Positions 1 through 5,789 of a stretch of DNA of 5,789 bases are shown here, one piece after another. Made by a program: the position numbers and the translations under genes. Under the pieces are notes generated by a model. It was not told the DNA's origin. It saw only the letters and a program-made list of their open reading frames with translations, and made no database searches. Numbering within the stretch: the stretch's first letter is position 1; every line of letters starts with the position of its first letter. Source of the stretch: Chryseobacterium sp. UBA6632 (GTDB lineage Bacteria; Bacteroidota; Bacteroidia; Flavobacteriales; Weeksellaceae); assembly GCA_002455915.1 (NCBI GenBank), contig DKLU01000338.1:1-5789 (forward strand). Reading direction: 5' to 3'.

Positions 1-3000
1 TCATCGCTTCTTCAAGACCTTTTCTGGAACGACTCCATTGCTCGCGCATAATTTTTCGATTGTTTCCTAATTCCACAATCGCTTTATCTTTTTTAATCTT
101 CGGAGGAATTGATTTTAGCTGTTTATCATCTCTGAAAACTACCAATTCTGCCTTTCCATCGTCTTCGATAATCAAACCTACAGTAACTCCGTCAATCGTA
201 ACCTGCGTATCTTTAGACAATAAATTTTGAATTTGCTTAGTTTCCATCGCCCAAGTCAAGCGAATTGGATCAGGATACCCTGCATTTCGAGCAAGATTTT
301 CCAGCGCAACCCGAATTGCCAAGGCTTCACTCGCCTGCTTCATAGAGCCAAATTCTTTACTTTCTTTTTTAAATTGCTGAATATATTCGTAACGGTTCAG
401 TACATCTTTTTCAGGGTTTGTTTTGCTTAAAGGGACCAAGCCGTACACGCGCAGATAATCCTGATCACGCTTCTCTTTCACTTTTGCCGTCACTTCTTTT
501 ATCTTCAAACTTCCCGTTAAGGTATCAGAATATAACCTTGCCCTGCGGTGCCCGTTTCCGTCTGAAATATATTTTGCAGAATCATACAGCATCTCCCAAC
601 GTGCTTTCCCTAATTCTTTATAGGCTTTTGTAAACCAGCCTTTATCTACCGCACCATCTTTAAACTCCTGAACATCTACAGAAGAATATTTGGCCACTTC
701 ACTTTCCAATCCGGAATTCTGTGCTTCATATGTTCCTGTCTTTGTATGGGCATGCATCCACCAGATCGCGGAATCCAAGCCTTTCCAGCCTAAATAATTA
801 CTGATGAATTTCTGCCATTGCGGAGCATATACTGCTGCCTGAATCAAACGAAGTTCTGCAATCTTTTCTTTTTTCACCATTTCGTTGAATGATTCCTGAG
901 TATCTGTTTCGCGAGGATAACAGTTGGATAAAAGATAAGAGAACAGCTTTTGCTTGGTCATGCTTTCGCTGCTGTAGCTGTAAATATAATTGGCATATAA
1001 ATTCGCCTTGCCAAAACCTTTTAAAATTTGCACAAAACGTTCCGCACCATAAATCGACTGGAAATCCTGAACAAAATGAGAAACCGAAGTTCCTGCATCA
1101 CCACGAATTAATTCAATATCTAAAAATTTATTTTGAATTTCCTCAACGATTGGTTTCAGGAAAGGGAATGTTTCTAAATATTTTTCGCTGTGATGATAGA
1201 ATTTCGTTGTCGTAAGATCTCTGATGGCCGATTCTGCCGTGAAAATTCCTTCGTATAATTCATCTTTTGTAATTAAATTCAGTTCATACGCTTTACAGAA
1301 TAAATACAGATGCGGAACCGTAAACTGAATATTTTCTTCCAAACCGTTGAACTGCATCCATCGGTGAAGATTCCAGACTTTTACAAACTGTTCGTCTGAT
1401 AATTTTTTAGTTGGAATAGCCTGTAAAAACACAGTAAAAAAGCCCTGTTGCTGCCATCCATTTCCGCCGCGACCGTAGTAATATTCGTTTTGTTTAGCTT
1501 TAAAATTGATGATATCTTCGGGAAGATTAGCAAATAAAGTCGCACTGGCATCGATCAGAAAATCATTCTCTTCTTCAAACCTGAATTTGTATTTCAAAGA
1601 ATCCAGAATATTTTTGATCGGATTATTCCAGTAATAATGATTTTTCAGAGGATTCGGGATCACATCTTTATGATAGAAAACATAGTTTTCAAGAAAATCT
1701 CTGAATTTTTTACGGTCACAGTTATCCACAAATGTTAGTAAAAACAAATCCTGCGGCTGCAATCCGGATTCTTTATACCACTGCTCCCAAACATCATGCA
1801 GAGGATAGTTTTCAAATAACTGTTCACCCGTAAATCCATCTGTATTTCTTTTGATCGGGCGGAAGCTGTTGCCTAGTAATTCTTTTGTAAAAGAACCATT
1901 CCAGTCTTCTGTTTCGTATTCAAAATCTTTATTTTTTAGGAAAAGATCATTGAGCTTCTTTAGTTCATTTTTAATATGAGCCTGCGACTGTGTAAAACCG
2001 TATTTATCAGTTTTTGTGGCCTTCGCATAAACAGAATCAGAATTTACTTTCGGCAATTCATAAGCTGATTTTACCGAAGGATCGTAAAAACCGAAACCAT
2101 TTTCCGCAGAAAGAATTTCTTTATCTTCAGAAGGATTTAGCTGATCCAATAAACCCTGTTCCCGTTCAGAAATTTTTGTTCTCTCCGAATATTGCTGAAG
2201 CCATTGCCCAATTTGTGCTGAAGCTCTTTTACTTTTTTGAAGCTGAAGCATGATATCCAAAGAAGCGGTTCTCTGCTCTACATCACCTTTAGAAGTCAGT
2301 TCATCTACTAAAGGCATGACAACCTCATCTTCCTGCTTCATCATCAGCTCAATCAGCTTTTTACGAAGGTTTCCGCCTTTTCTTTTAAACAAATCATAGA
2401 AAGTCATGGCCTCCTCCTTAGTCAACGGATTTTGCTGCAAAACGTTGATTCCTGAAGCCACTAAAGATTCTCCGCGGTCTTTAACGATTTTAAAGGCAAA
2501 CTCTTTCTGGAAAGGCGTTACTTCTTTTTTCTTTTTCTCAAAATTATAGGAATATGAATAACAGTAGAAATCGCCCAGAAGGTTTCTCGTTAACTGCTCA
2601 CGCAAAGCCAGTTCAAACTGATCGAAATACGAAAGTACCAAATCCAGCTTTTTACTATCCTCGCCTACTAAGTAAAACATTGAGGCATACAAATCACTCT
2701 TTCTGAACACTGCATTCTGCCAGGAGAATACTTTACCTTCAAATTTCTTTTCTTTGACTTCTATTTTTTGAGTCAGCTCATGCAGTTTTTCAAAGAAATC
2801 AGGATAATCCGGATTATTGATATAGAATTTTGATTTTACATTGACACTTAACAACGAACTTAAAGCTTGGCCAGTAAATGCCAACACTTGCAGATCGCCA
2901 TTCAGAACAGCTTTATAAAAAAGCGGCATCTGGATATAAGGATCTCTGGTTTCGATGGCAAATTTTATCGCCAGACATTTCTTTTCTATACTTCCTTTAT

Positions 3001-4048
3001 CTAACAGATCATGCAGATAAGGAACCGTTTGCTCTACATCCCAAACGCCCTGCACCCAAAGCGCCATATAAACTTCGTTATTATTCTTGCTTTTTACAGC
3101 TTCTGATATCTTATCGGGATTATTAAAATAGACATTCGCCAGCGAAACAATATTTTTCACGACAGATTCTTTTTCAGACTCCCAGCCAAGTCCCGTCCAT
3201 GTTCCGATGGCTCTTACAACGGATGAAAAACGGGTCAGTTTATTTTCTTCAATGACATTGACCATATATTGTAAAGCCTGCGTATTTGTTTCATCTAAAG
3301 CTTCTAAAATGGTTTGTCGAAGACCTTCCTGCCTTTGTGCTGCCAACAAAAGTTTTTCCACAAGCTCCCAACATTGTTTTTGCTCGCTGTTCAGCAAAGC
3401 ATGAATAATATTTCGCGAAACTTTTCCTTCCGAATGTTTATTGAAAATAATATCCTCAATCAACTGATAAATTTCTTTGTTTCCGGTATCAATTGCTGCC
3501 GACCAGATGTAAAACTGACTTGCATTATTGGAAACGTGCGTATCATAAATAATTTGCTCTTCCAAAGAAAGCTCGTAAGACTGATATCCTGAACCATAAT
3601 TATAAATACTGGGAAGCTCCAGCAACGTTCTTATTAAATTCACCTGATTAAGCAAAGTGAACCTTTCATTATTCGGAGCACGGAACGAACGGCGTTCATA
3701 GCCCGTCTGATACATTTTGAAAGGCATTTTATTCCAAGCATATTTTACCAGTTCGGCATTATCGCCAAAGAAATAAACCAATAGCTCGTAATAATCTTTG
3801 TCTTCCCAGATATTACTTTTGATATGTTCTTTAATTTTATCGGCTTGTGAAGAACCTAGCGTAATTTCTTCGTAATAATCGTTCTTGCCAAGGAGAAGCA
3901 ATCCTAATTCTGCGACTTCTTTTTTCAGTTTTGATTTTGAAAATAGCTTGGAGATCAACCCTTTTTCAGCCTGTTCTTTCAGCTCTTTTTTCAGATTCTT
4001 GTGGTAATCGACAATTTTCTTCGATTTTAGTTTTTCACTGATTTCCAT
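1..4048 (-). CDS. Giant DUF5724/DUF4132 (MolR-like) protein, C-terminus cut off by the window edge
   Basis: The frame is open from an ATG at 4048 to the left edge: 1349 codons with no stop. The product is large, mainly helical, has no signal peptide or membrane segment, and is probably cytoplasmic. Residues 1-60 are a lysine/glutamate-rich helical leader. Around 211-289 lies a conserved-looking block from VSRNIIHALL to RFSSVVRAIGTWTGLGW (273-289), which I recognise from DUF5724 proteins. The C-terminal part carries SDGNGHRRARLYSD (1162-1175) and ENLARNAGYPDPIRLTW (1250-1266), also typical of the DUF5724/DUF4132 group. The visible end, RSRKGLEEAM, resembles the start of the DUF4132 domain, so most of that domain lies outside. 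E. coli YehI (MolR) is a distant DUF4132 relative; the old link to molybdate regulation is not a reliable function. I see no catalytic motif such as a Walker box. There is no Shine-Dalgarno; the bases before the ATG are A-rich, as is usual in Bacteroidota. It lies 133 bases after the 144-residue gene and is probably cotranscribed with it. Family assignment is from memory of motifs. Confidence 0.87.
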   Translation of the reverse strand, partial: MEISEKLKSKKIVDYHKNLKKELKEQAEKGLISKLFSKSKLKKEVAELGLLLLGKNDYYEEITLGSSQADKIKEHIKSNIWEDKDYYELLVYFFGDNAELVKYAWNKMPFKMYQTGYERRSFRAPNNERFTLLNQVNLIRTLLELPSIYNYGSGYQSYELSLEEQIIYDTHVSNNASQFYIWSAAIDTGNKEIYQLIEDIIFNKHSEGKVSRNIIHALLNSEQKQCWELVEKLLLAAQRQEGLRQTILEALDETNTQALQYMVNVIEENKLTRFSSVVRAIGTWTGLGWESEKESVVKNIVSLANVYFNNPDKISEAVKSKNNNEVYMALWVQGVWDVEQTVPYLHDLLDKGSIEKKCLAIKFAIETRDPYIQMPLFYKAVLNGDLQVLAFTGQALSSLLSVNVKSKFYINNPDYPDFFEKLHELTQKIEVKEKKFEGKVFSWQNAVFRKSDLYASMFYLVGEDSKKLDLVLSYFDQFELALREQLTRNLLGDFYCYSYSYNFEKKKKEVTPFQKEFAFKIVKDRGESLVASGINVLQQNPLTKEEAMTFYDLFKRKGGNLRKKLIELMMKQEDEVVMPLVDELTSKGDVEQRTASLDIMLQLQKSKRASAQIGQWLQQYSERTKISEREQGLLDQLNPSEDKEILSAENGFGFYDPSVKSAYELPKVNSDSVYAKATKTDKYGFTQSQAHIKNELKKLNDLFLKNKDFEYETEDWNGSFTKELLGNSFRPIKRNTDGFTGEQLFENYPLHDVWEQWYKESGLQPQDLFLLTFVDNCDRKKFRDFLENYVFYHKDVIPNPLKNHYYWNNPIKNILDSLKYKFRFEEENDFLIDASATLFANLPEDIINFKAKQNEYYYGRGGNGWQQQGFFTVFLQAIPTKKLSDEQFVKVWNLHRWMQFNGLEENIQFTVPHLYLFCKAYELNLITKDELYEGIFTAESAIRDLTTTKFYHHSEKYLETFPFLKPIVEEIQNKFLDIELIRGDAGTSVSHFVQDFQSIYGAERFVQILKGFGKANLYANYIYSYSSESMTKQKLFSYLLSNCYPRETDTQESFNEMVKKEKIAELRLIQAAVYAPQWQKFISNYLGWKGLDSAIWWMHAHTKTGTYEAQNSGLESEVAKYSSVDVQEFKDGAVDKGWFTKAYKELGKARWEMLYDSAKYISDGNGHRRARLYSDTLTGSLKIKEVTAKVKEKRDQDYLRVYGLVPLSKTNPEKDVLNRYEYIQQFKKESKEFGSMKQASEALAIRVALENLARNAGYPDPIRLTWAMETKQIQNLLSKDTQVTIDGVTVGLIIEDDGKAELVVFRDDKQLKSIPPKIKKDKAIVELGNNRKIMREQWSRSRKGLEEAM

Positions 4049-4080
4049 TGTTAGTGTGATTTAGTATGTTTTGAAGATTT

Positions 4081-4180
4081 TTAGGCTGGAAGTAGGAGGC
4101 TGGAAGCTGGAAGTTTTGTAACACTATTGCTAGGATGGTTTTCATTACTTCCAGCTTCCATCACCCATTTTCCCGCCTAA
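4081..4180. repeat. 100-base near-symmetric palindrome between the two cassette genes
   Basis: Two 34-base arms (4081-4114 and 4147-4180) flank a 32-base centre. The inner 14 bases of the arms (TGGAAGCTGGAAGT at 4101-4114 against its exact complement at 4147-4160) pair perfectly. The outer 20 match at 13 positions, ending in TTAGGC...GCCTAA, so 27 of 34 positions pair without gaps. The heptamer CTGGAAG occurs three times in the left arm (4086, 4100, 4107). The element begins one base past the stop codon of the upstream gene and ends 32 bases before the next start. There is no T-run after the stem in the direction of transcription, so it is not a normal terminator. It would form a long hairpin in the cotranscript. 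I associate CTGGAAG-rich hairpins like this with dispersed repeats in Chryseobacterium-type genomes, from memory only. It may be a REP-like or MITE-like element. Confidence 0.8.
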
Positions 4181-4181
4181 C

Positions 4182-4616
4182 TTACCAATAGCTTCCTGCC
4201 AGAAATGTAAGGCGGATAAAGGTAAAAGTATGTTGTAAGCTCAGATCGATTGTTTGGGAAAGATTTTCAAGCTGCTCGTCATTATAAAAAACGGCAAACA
4301 TTCCGTCTTCAAAAGCCTGAATAGCATTTTCCTGCGCCTTTTCAAGATTGGCTCTTTTTTCGTTATAAATACTTCCGAAACCTATTTTTCCGGTATCGGT
4401 TAAGATATTTAAATAATTATCTTGTGGAATTTTAGTATAATCTTCATCTTCCAATTCAAAAGATTTTGCATTAAATGCGTCTACCTGCTGCTGAACAACC
4501 AGCTTTAAAAGATGTTCTAATGAAATGGTACTTTCATGATGAGCAATATCGAGAATTTGCTCTGAAAGAACAGGATGTTTCCTGCCGAGTTGCTTTACAG
4601 TAACCTTTATTTCCAT
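4182..4616 (-). CDS. Conserved-looking 144-residue protein, possible beta-grasp fold, partner of the DUF5724/DUF4132 gene
   Basis: The function is unknown. Segments in order: a strand pair at 1-24 (MEIKVTVKQLG, then HPVLSEQILDI), an amphipathic helix at 32-51 (SLEHLLKLVVQQQVDAFNAK), an acidic linker, GKIGFGSIYNEKR at 76-88, a helix at 89-103 ending in AIQAFEDG, then MFAVFYNDEQLENL and a final strand TFIRLTFLAG at 132-141. This strand-strand-helix-(insert)-strand-strand order resembles a ubiquitin-like beta-grasp fold. I recall similar small proteins in other bacteria ending in FIRLT-LAG-W, but have no family name for them. There is no signal peptide, membrane segment or Gly-Gly tail. The frame extends upstream to a TTG at 4700 and an ATG at 4694, but that stretch (KNTGKIPKKTAKNISLFLKS...) looks like untranslated A-rich DNA; the ATG at 4616 puts the first strand at the N-terminus, so I chose it. 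It ends 133 bases before the giant gene, same strand, and is probably first in the operon. Confidence 0.88.
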   Translation of the reverse strand: MEIKVTVKQLGRKHPVLSEQILDIAHHESTISLEHLLKLVVQQQVDAFNAKSFELEDEDYTKIPQDNYLNILTDTGKIGFGSIYNEKRANLEKAQENAIQAFEDGMFAVFYNDEQLENLSQTIDLSLQHTFTFIRLTFLAGSYW

Positions 4617-4704
4617 ATTTTGAGATTGTGATTTTAAAAATAGGGAAATATTTTTTGCCGTCTTCTTAGGTATTTTTCCGGTATTTTTAATCATAAACAA
4701 AATT

Positions 4705-4774
4705 CCTAGCCCCGATTGCAGTGGAAATCCTTTTTTGAAAAAAAAGATTGCAACGAAAAGCGGGAAATAGCTTC
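4705..4774. repeat. Imperfect palindromic intergenic repeat, flavobacterial type
   Basis: The left arm contains CTAGCCCCGATTGCAG and ends GGAAATCCTTTTTT (4705-4736). The right arm, read on the minus strand, is AGCTATTTCCCG, then CTTTTCGTTG, then CAATCTTTTT (4774-4741). Pairing blocks are CTA (4706-4708) with TAG (4768-4770), CCCG (4711-4714) with CGGG (4761-4764), AATC with GATT (4746-4749, one bulged base), and the T-run 4731-4736 with the A-run at 4738-4745. Similar 'TAGCCCCGAT...ATCCTTTTTT...AAAAAAGAT...CGGGA-TAGC' sequences recur between genes in flavobacterial genomes in my memory; I cannot check copy number here. It lies 88 bases upstream of the chosen start of the 144-residue gene, so it would fall in that gene's leader or promoter region. 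Confidence 0.55.
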
Positions 4775-4781
4775 AAAAATA
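4774..4781 (-). promoter_or_regulatory. Possible Bacteroidota -7 promoter element (TATTTTTG)
   Basis: Read on the minus strand, TATTTTTG matches the Bacteroidota -7 consensus TAnnTTTG exactly, and it is oriented toward the 144-residue gene. No TTG/TTTG -33 element lies at the usual spacing of about 19-21 bases; the nearest TTG is 29 bases upstream. In such AT-rich DNA a chance match is plausible. If real, transcription would start at the edge of the palindromic repeat and give a leader of about 150 bases. Confidence 0.22.
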
Positions 4782-4799
4782 AAATAGCGAGAAAAATTG

Positions 4800-4868
4800 A
4801 TGATCTTCGTCAAGTATAACTATGACTGGGGAACGGATTCTAATTTTGATTACAAGAAGCCTGTTTAA
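4800..4868 (+). other. Tiny 22-codon plus-strand reading frame, possible remnant of a lost gene
   Basis: An ATG at 4800 opens 22 codons ending in TAA. The peptide begins MIFVKYNYDWG and ends SNFDYKKPV. Its mixed, aromatic and charged composition looks more protein-like than the usual translation of AT-rich intergenic DNA, but it is far too short to be convincing, and I recognise no family. An in-frame TAG lies five codons upstream, next to the palindromic repeat. The hairpin at 4912-4937 lies 43 bases after the stop and could end transcription from either side. The rest of the 370-base gap (4617-4986) holds only the repeat, the terminator and A/T-rich DNA. Confidence 0.15.
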
Positions 4869-4911
4869 TTTTTTTCATCAATGAATCCGAAATACCTGAT
4901 TTGCAAAAACA

Positions 4912-4937
4912 AAAAAACAACCCGAAGGTTGTTTTTT
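4912..4937 (-). terminator. Intrinsic terminator of the RCC1-repeat gene, 11-bp stem, UUCG loop, usable in both directions
   Basis: AAAAAACAACC (4912-4922) pairs perfectly with GGTTGTTTTTT (4927-4937) around a 4-base loop. On the minus strand the loop reads UUCG closed by a C-G pair, the very stable cUUCGg tetraloop, and the stem runs into a T-tract. It lies 49 bases after the RCC1 gene's stop codon. The A-run/T-run symmetry means it can also act on plus-strand transcripts. It should insulate the RCC1 gene from the downstream cassette. Confidence 0.85.
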
Positions 4938-4986
4938 ACTTAATATGTAATAAATTGAAAATAAAACATTTAATAAATATCCTGAT

Positions 4987-5789
4987 CTATTTTTTAATTA
5001 CTTTCACTGTTTTTACATTTTTGTCACCTGAATCTATATTTAACATATAAACTCCTGATATTAAATTCGAAACATCAATCGATGTTTTTTTATCATTGAT
5101 TACTTTCGTAAAAATCAATTGTCCTGCAGCACTGAATACTGTTACCGAGACAATCTTTTTATCAGAAGATACATTTAAAATATCATTTACAGGATTTGGG
5201 AAAACTTTTAAATTATCTGCTGAAGATTTAACTTCATCAACCATTAGGCTGCTTACAGGACATGCAATAGATACCCATGAAGAGCTATTTGTTGTTGAAC
5301 CATTGCCTAATTGCCCTGATCCATTTAAACCAGCGCCAGAAATATTACTTTCATTATTTAATAATAAAGTATGATAAAATCCGGTTATAGCCATTTGATA
5401 ATTGTTAGCATTGGTCATTGAAATGGTATTTCTATTAGTGGTCGTTCCATCGCCTAATTGACCATACACATTGCCACCGCAATACCACATATTTCCATAA
5501 GATGACGTTCCTACAGTATGATCAGAGCCAGCACTAATACTTTTAACACCATCATACACTGCATTAGGTGCTGATTTAGAAGTATTCGTGCCATCACCAA
5601 GCTGTCCATACAAATTATTTCCCCAAGTGAAAAGTATTCCGTTAGTTTTTAATCCCACTGAATGAAAACCTCCGGCAGAAGCATCTTTCCAATCTGTATC
5701 GGTTCCTATTTGTAAAGGATTAAATCTAGTACCTGTAGTACCGTCTCCTACCTGACCGTAGGAATTGGTACCCCATGCCCAAAGTGTTC
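4987..5789 (-). CDS. Secreted RCC1-repeat protein with T9SS type A sorting domain, N-terminus outside the window
   Basis: The frame is open from the right edge to a TAG at 4987, giving 266 visible residues. It carries four RCC1-type repeats about 48-50 residues apart, each with a (Y/S)GQ(L/V)G(D/N)G(T/S) core: encoded near 5741-5760, 5591-5610, 5447-5467 and 5300-5320. The first two keep the full WGxNxYGQxGDGT form (TLWAWGTNSYGQVGDGTT, ILFTWGNNLYGQLGDGTN). The last two have lost the WG pair (MWYCGGN; ISGAGLN). RCC1 repeats form blades of a beta-propeller; about seven are usual, so more probably lie upstream with a signal peptide. The last 80 or so residues (VFPNPVNDILNV... FSAAGQLIF... LISGVYMLNI... 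KTVKVIKK) are a classic Por secretion/type A sorting domain, recognised by the T9SS and removed on export. The protein is therefore expected to be surface-attached or released. Its ligand cannot be told. A GTG at 5658 also lies in frame but is inside a repeat, so it is not the start. Confidence 0.95.
   Translation of the reverse strand, partial: TLWAWGTNSYGQVGDGTTGTRFNPLQIGTDTDWKDASAGGFHSVGLKTNGILFTWGNNLYGQLGDGTNTSKSAPNAVYDGVKSISAGSDHTVGTSSYGNMWYCGGNVYGQLGDGTTTNRNTISMTNANNYQMAITGFYHTLLLNNESNISGAGLNGSGQLGNGSTTNSSSWVSIACPVSSLMVDEVKSSADNLKVFPNPVNDILNVSSDKKIVSVTVFSAAGQLIFTKVINDKKTSIDVSNLISGVYMLNIDSGDKNVKTVKVIKK

Noticed and set aside
227..3592. Several plus-strand reading frames of 65-108 codons opposite the giant gene
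   Set aside because: They lie antisense to one continuous minus-strand frame with recognisable protein motifs, and their translations (runs of Phe, Leu, Ser, Cys and His) look like reversed coding sequence rather than proteins.
1..4048. A frameshift or pseudogene in the giant gene
   Set aside because: The frame is open throughout from 4048 to the edge, and conserved motifs near both ends are in the same frame.
4086..4160. CTGGAAG repeats as a CRISPR array or tandem satellite
   Set aside because: The heptamers are few, unevenly spaced (14 and 7 bases) and arranged as inverted arms, with no spacers of constant length.
4081..4180. The intergenic palindrome as a transcription terminator
   Set aside because: The stem is long but no T-run follows it on the minus strand; the next bases are AAATCTTCAAAAC. 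The genes on both sides are also likely partners.
4617..4700. N-terminal extension of the 144-residue protein to a TTG at 4700 or ATG at 4694
   Set aside because: The extra residues are lysine/asparagine-rich and resemble translated A-rich leader DNA; the ATG at 4616 places the first predicted strand at the N-terminus, as expected for this kind of protein.
5096..5374. A 92-codon plus-strand reading frame
   Set aside because: It lies antisense to the RCC1/T9SS gene, whose repeats and sorting domain are clear on the minus strand.

Overview
The window looks like chromosomal DNA from a flavobacterium (Bacteroidota), most likely close to Chryseobacterium/Weeksellaceae. The evidence is AT-rich, A/T-biased codon use, no Shine-Dalgarno sequences before the starts, a secreted protein with a type IX secretion (T9SS) type A sorting domain (a pathway restricted to Bacteroidota), and two palindromic intergenic repeats of a kind I associate with flavobacterial genomes. 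All real genes lie on the minus strand. The assignment to genus level is an inference.

Layout in the direction of transcription, right to left. (1) From the right edge to 4987: the 3' part of a secreted RCC1-repeat protein (four visible repeats, then a T9SS sorting domain). (2) About 370 bases of intergenic DNA, holding a strong hairpin terminator with a cUUCGg tetraloop (4912-4937), a tiny plus-strand reading frame that may be a gene remnant (4800-4868), a lone promoter-like -7 element (4774-4781) and an imperfect palindromic repeat (4705-4774). (3) 4616-4182: a 144-residue protein of unknown function whose segment order suggests a ubiquitin-like beta-grasp fold with an insert. (4) A 100-base, nearly symmetric palindrome (4081-4180) that fills most of the next gap, starting one base after the stop codon. 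(5) From 4048 through the left edge: a giant open reading frame (1349 codons visible, C-terminus missing) of the DUF5724/DUF4132 (MolR-like) type.

The small protein and the giant protein run in the same direction with only the palindrome between them, and probably form the start of one transcription unit. Their biochemical role is unknown. From memory, DUF5724/DUF4132 proteins often sit with MoxR-type AAA+ ATPases, vWA-domain and SWIM zinc-finger proteins; if that holds here, those genes would be downstream, beyond the left edge. The RCC1 gene is separated from this unit by the terminator and appears unrelated. The most interesting points are the two-gene cassette, the possible beta-grasp fold of its first member, and the long palindrome placed inside it.
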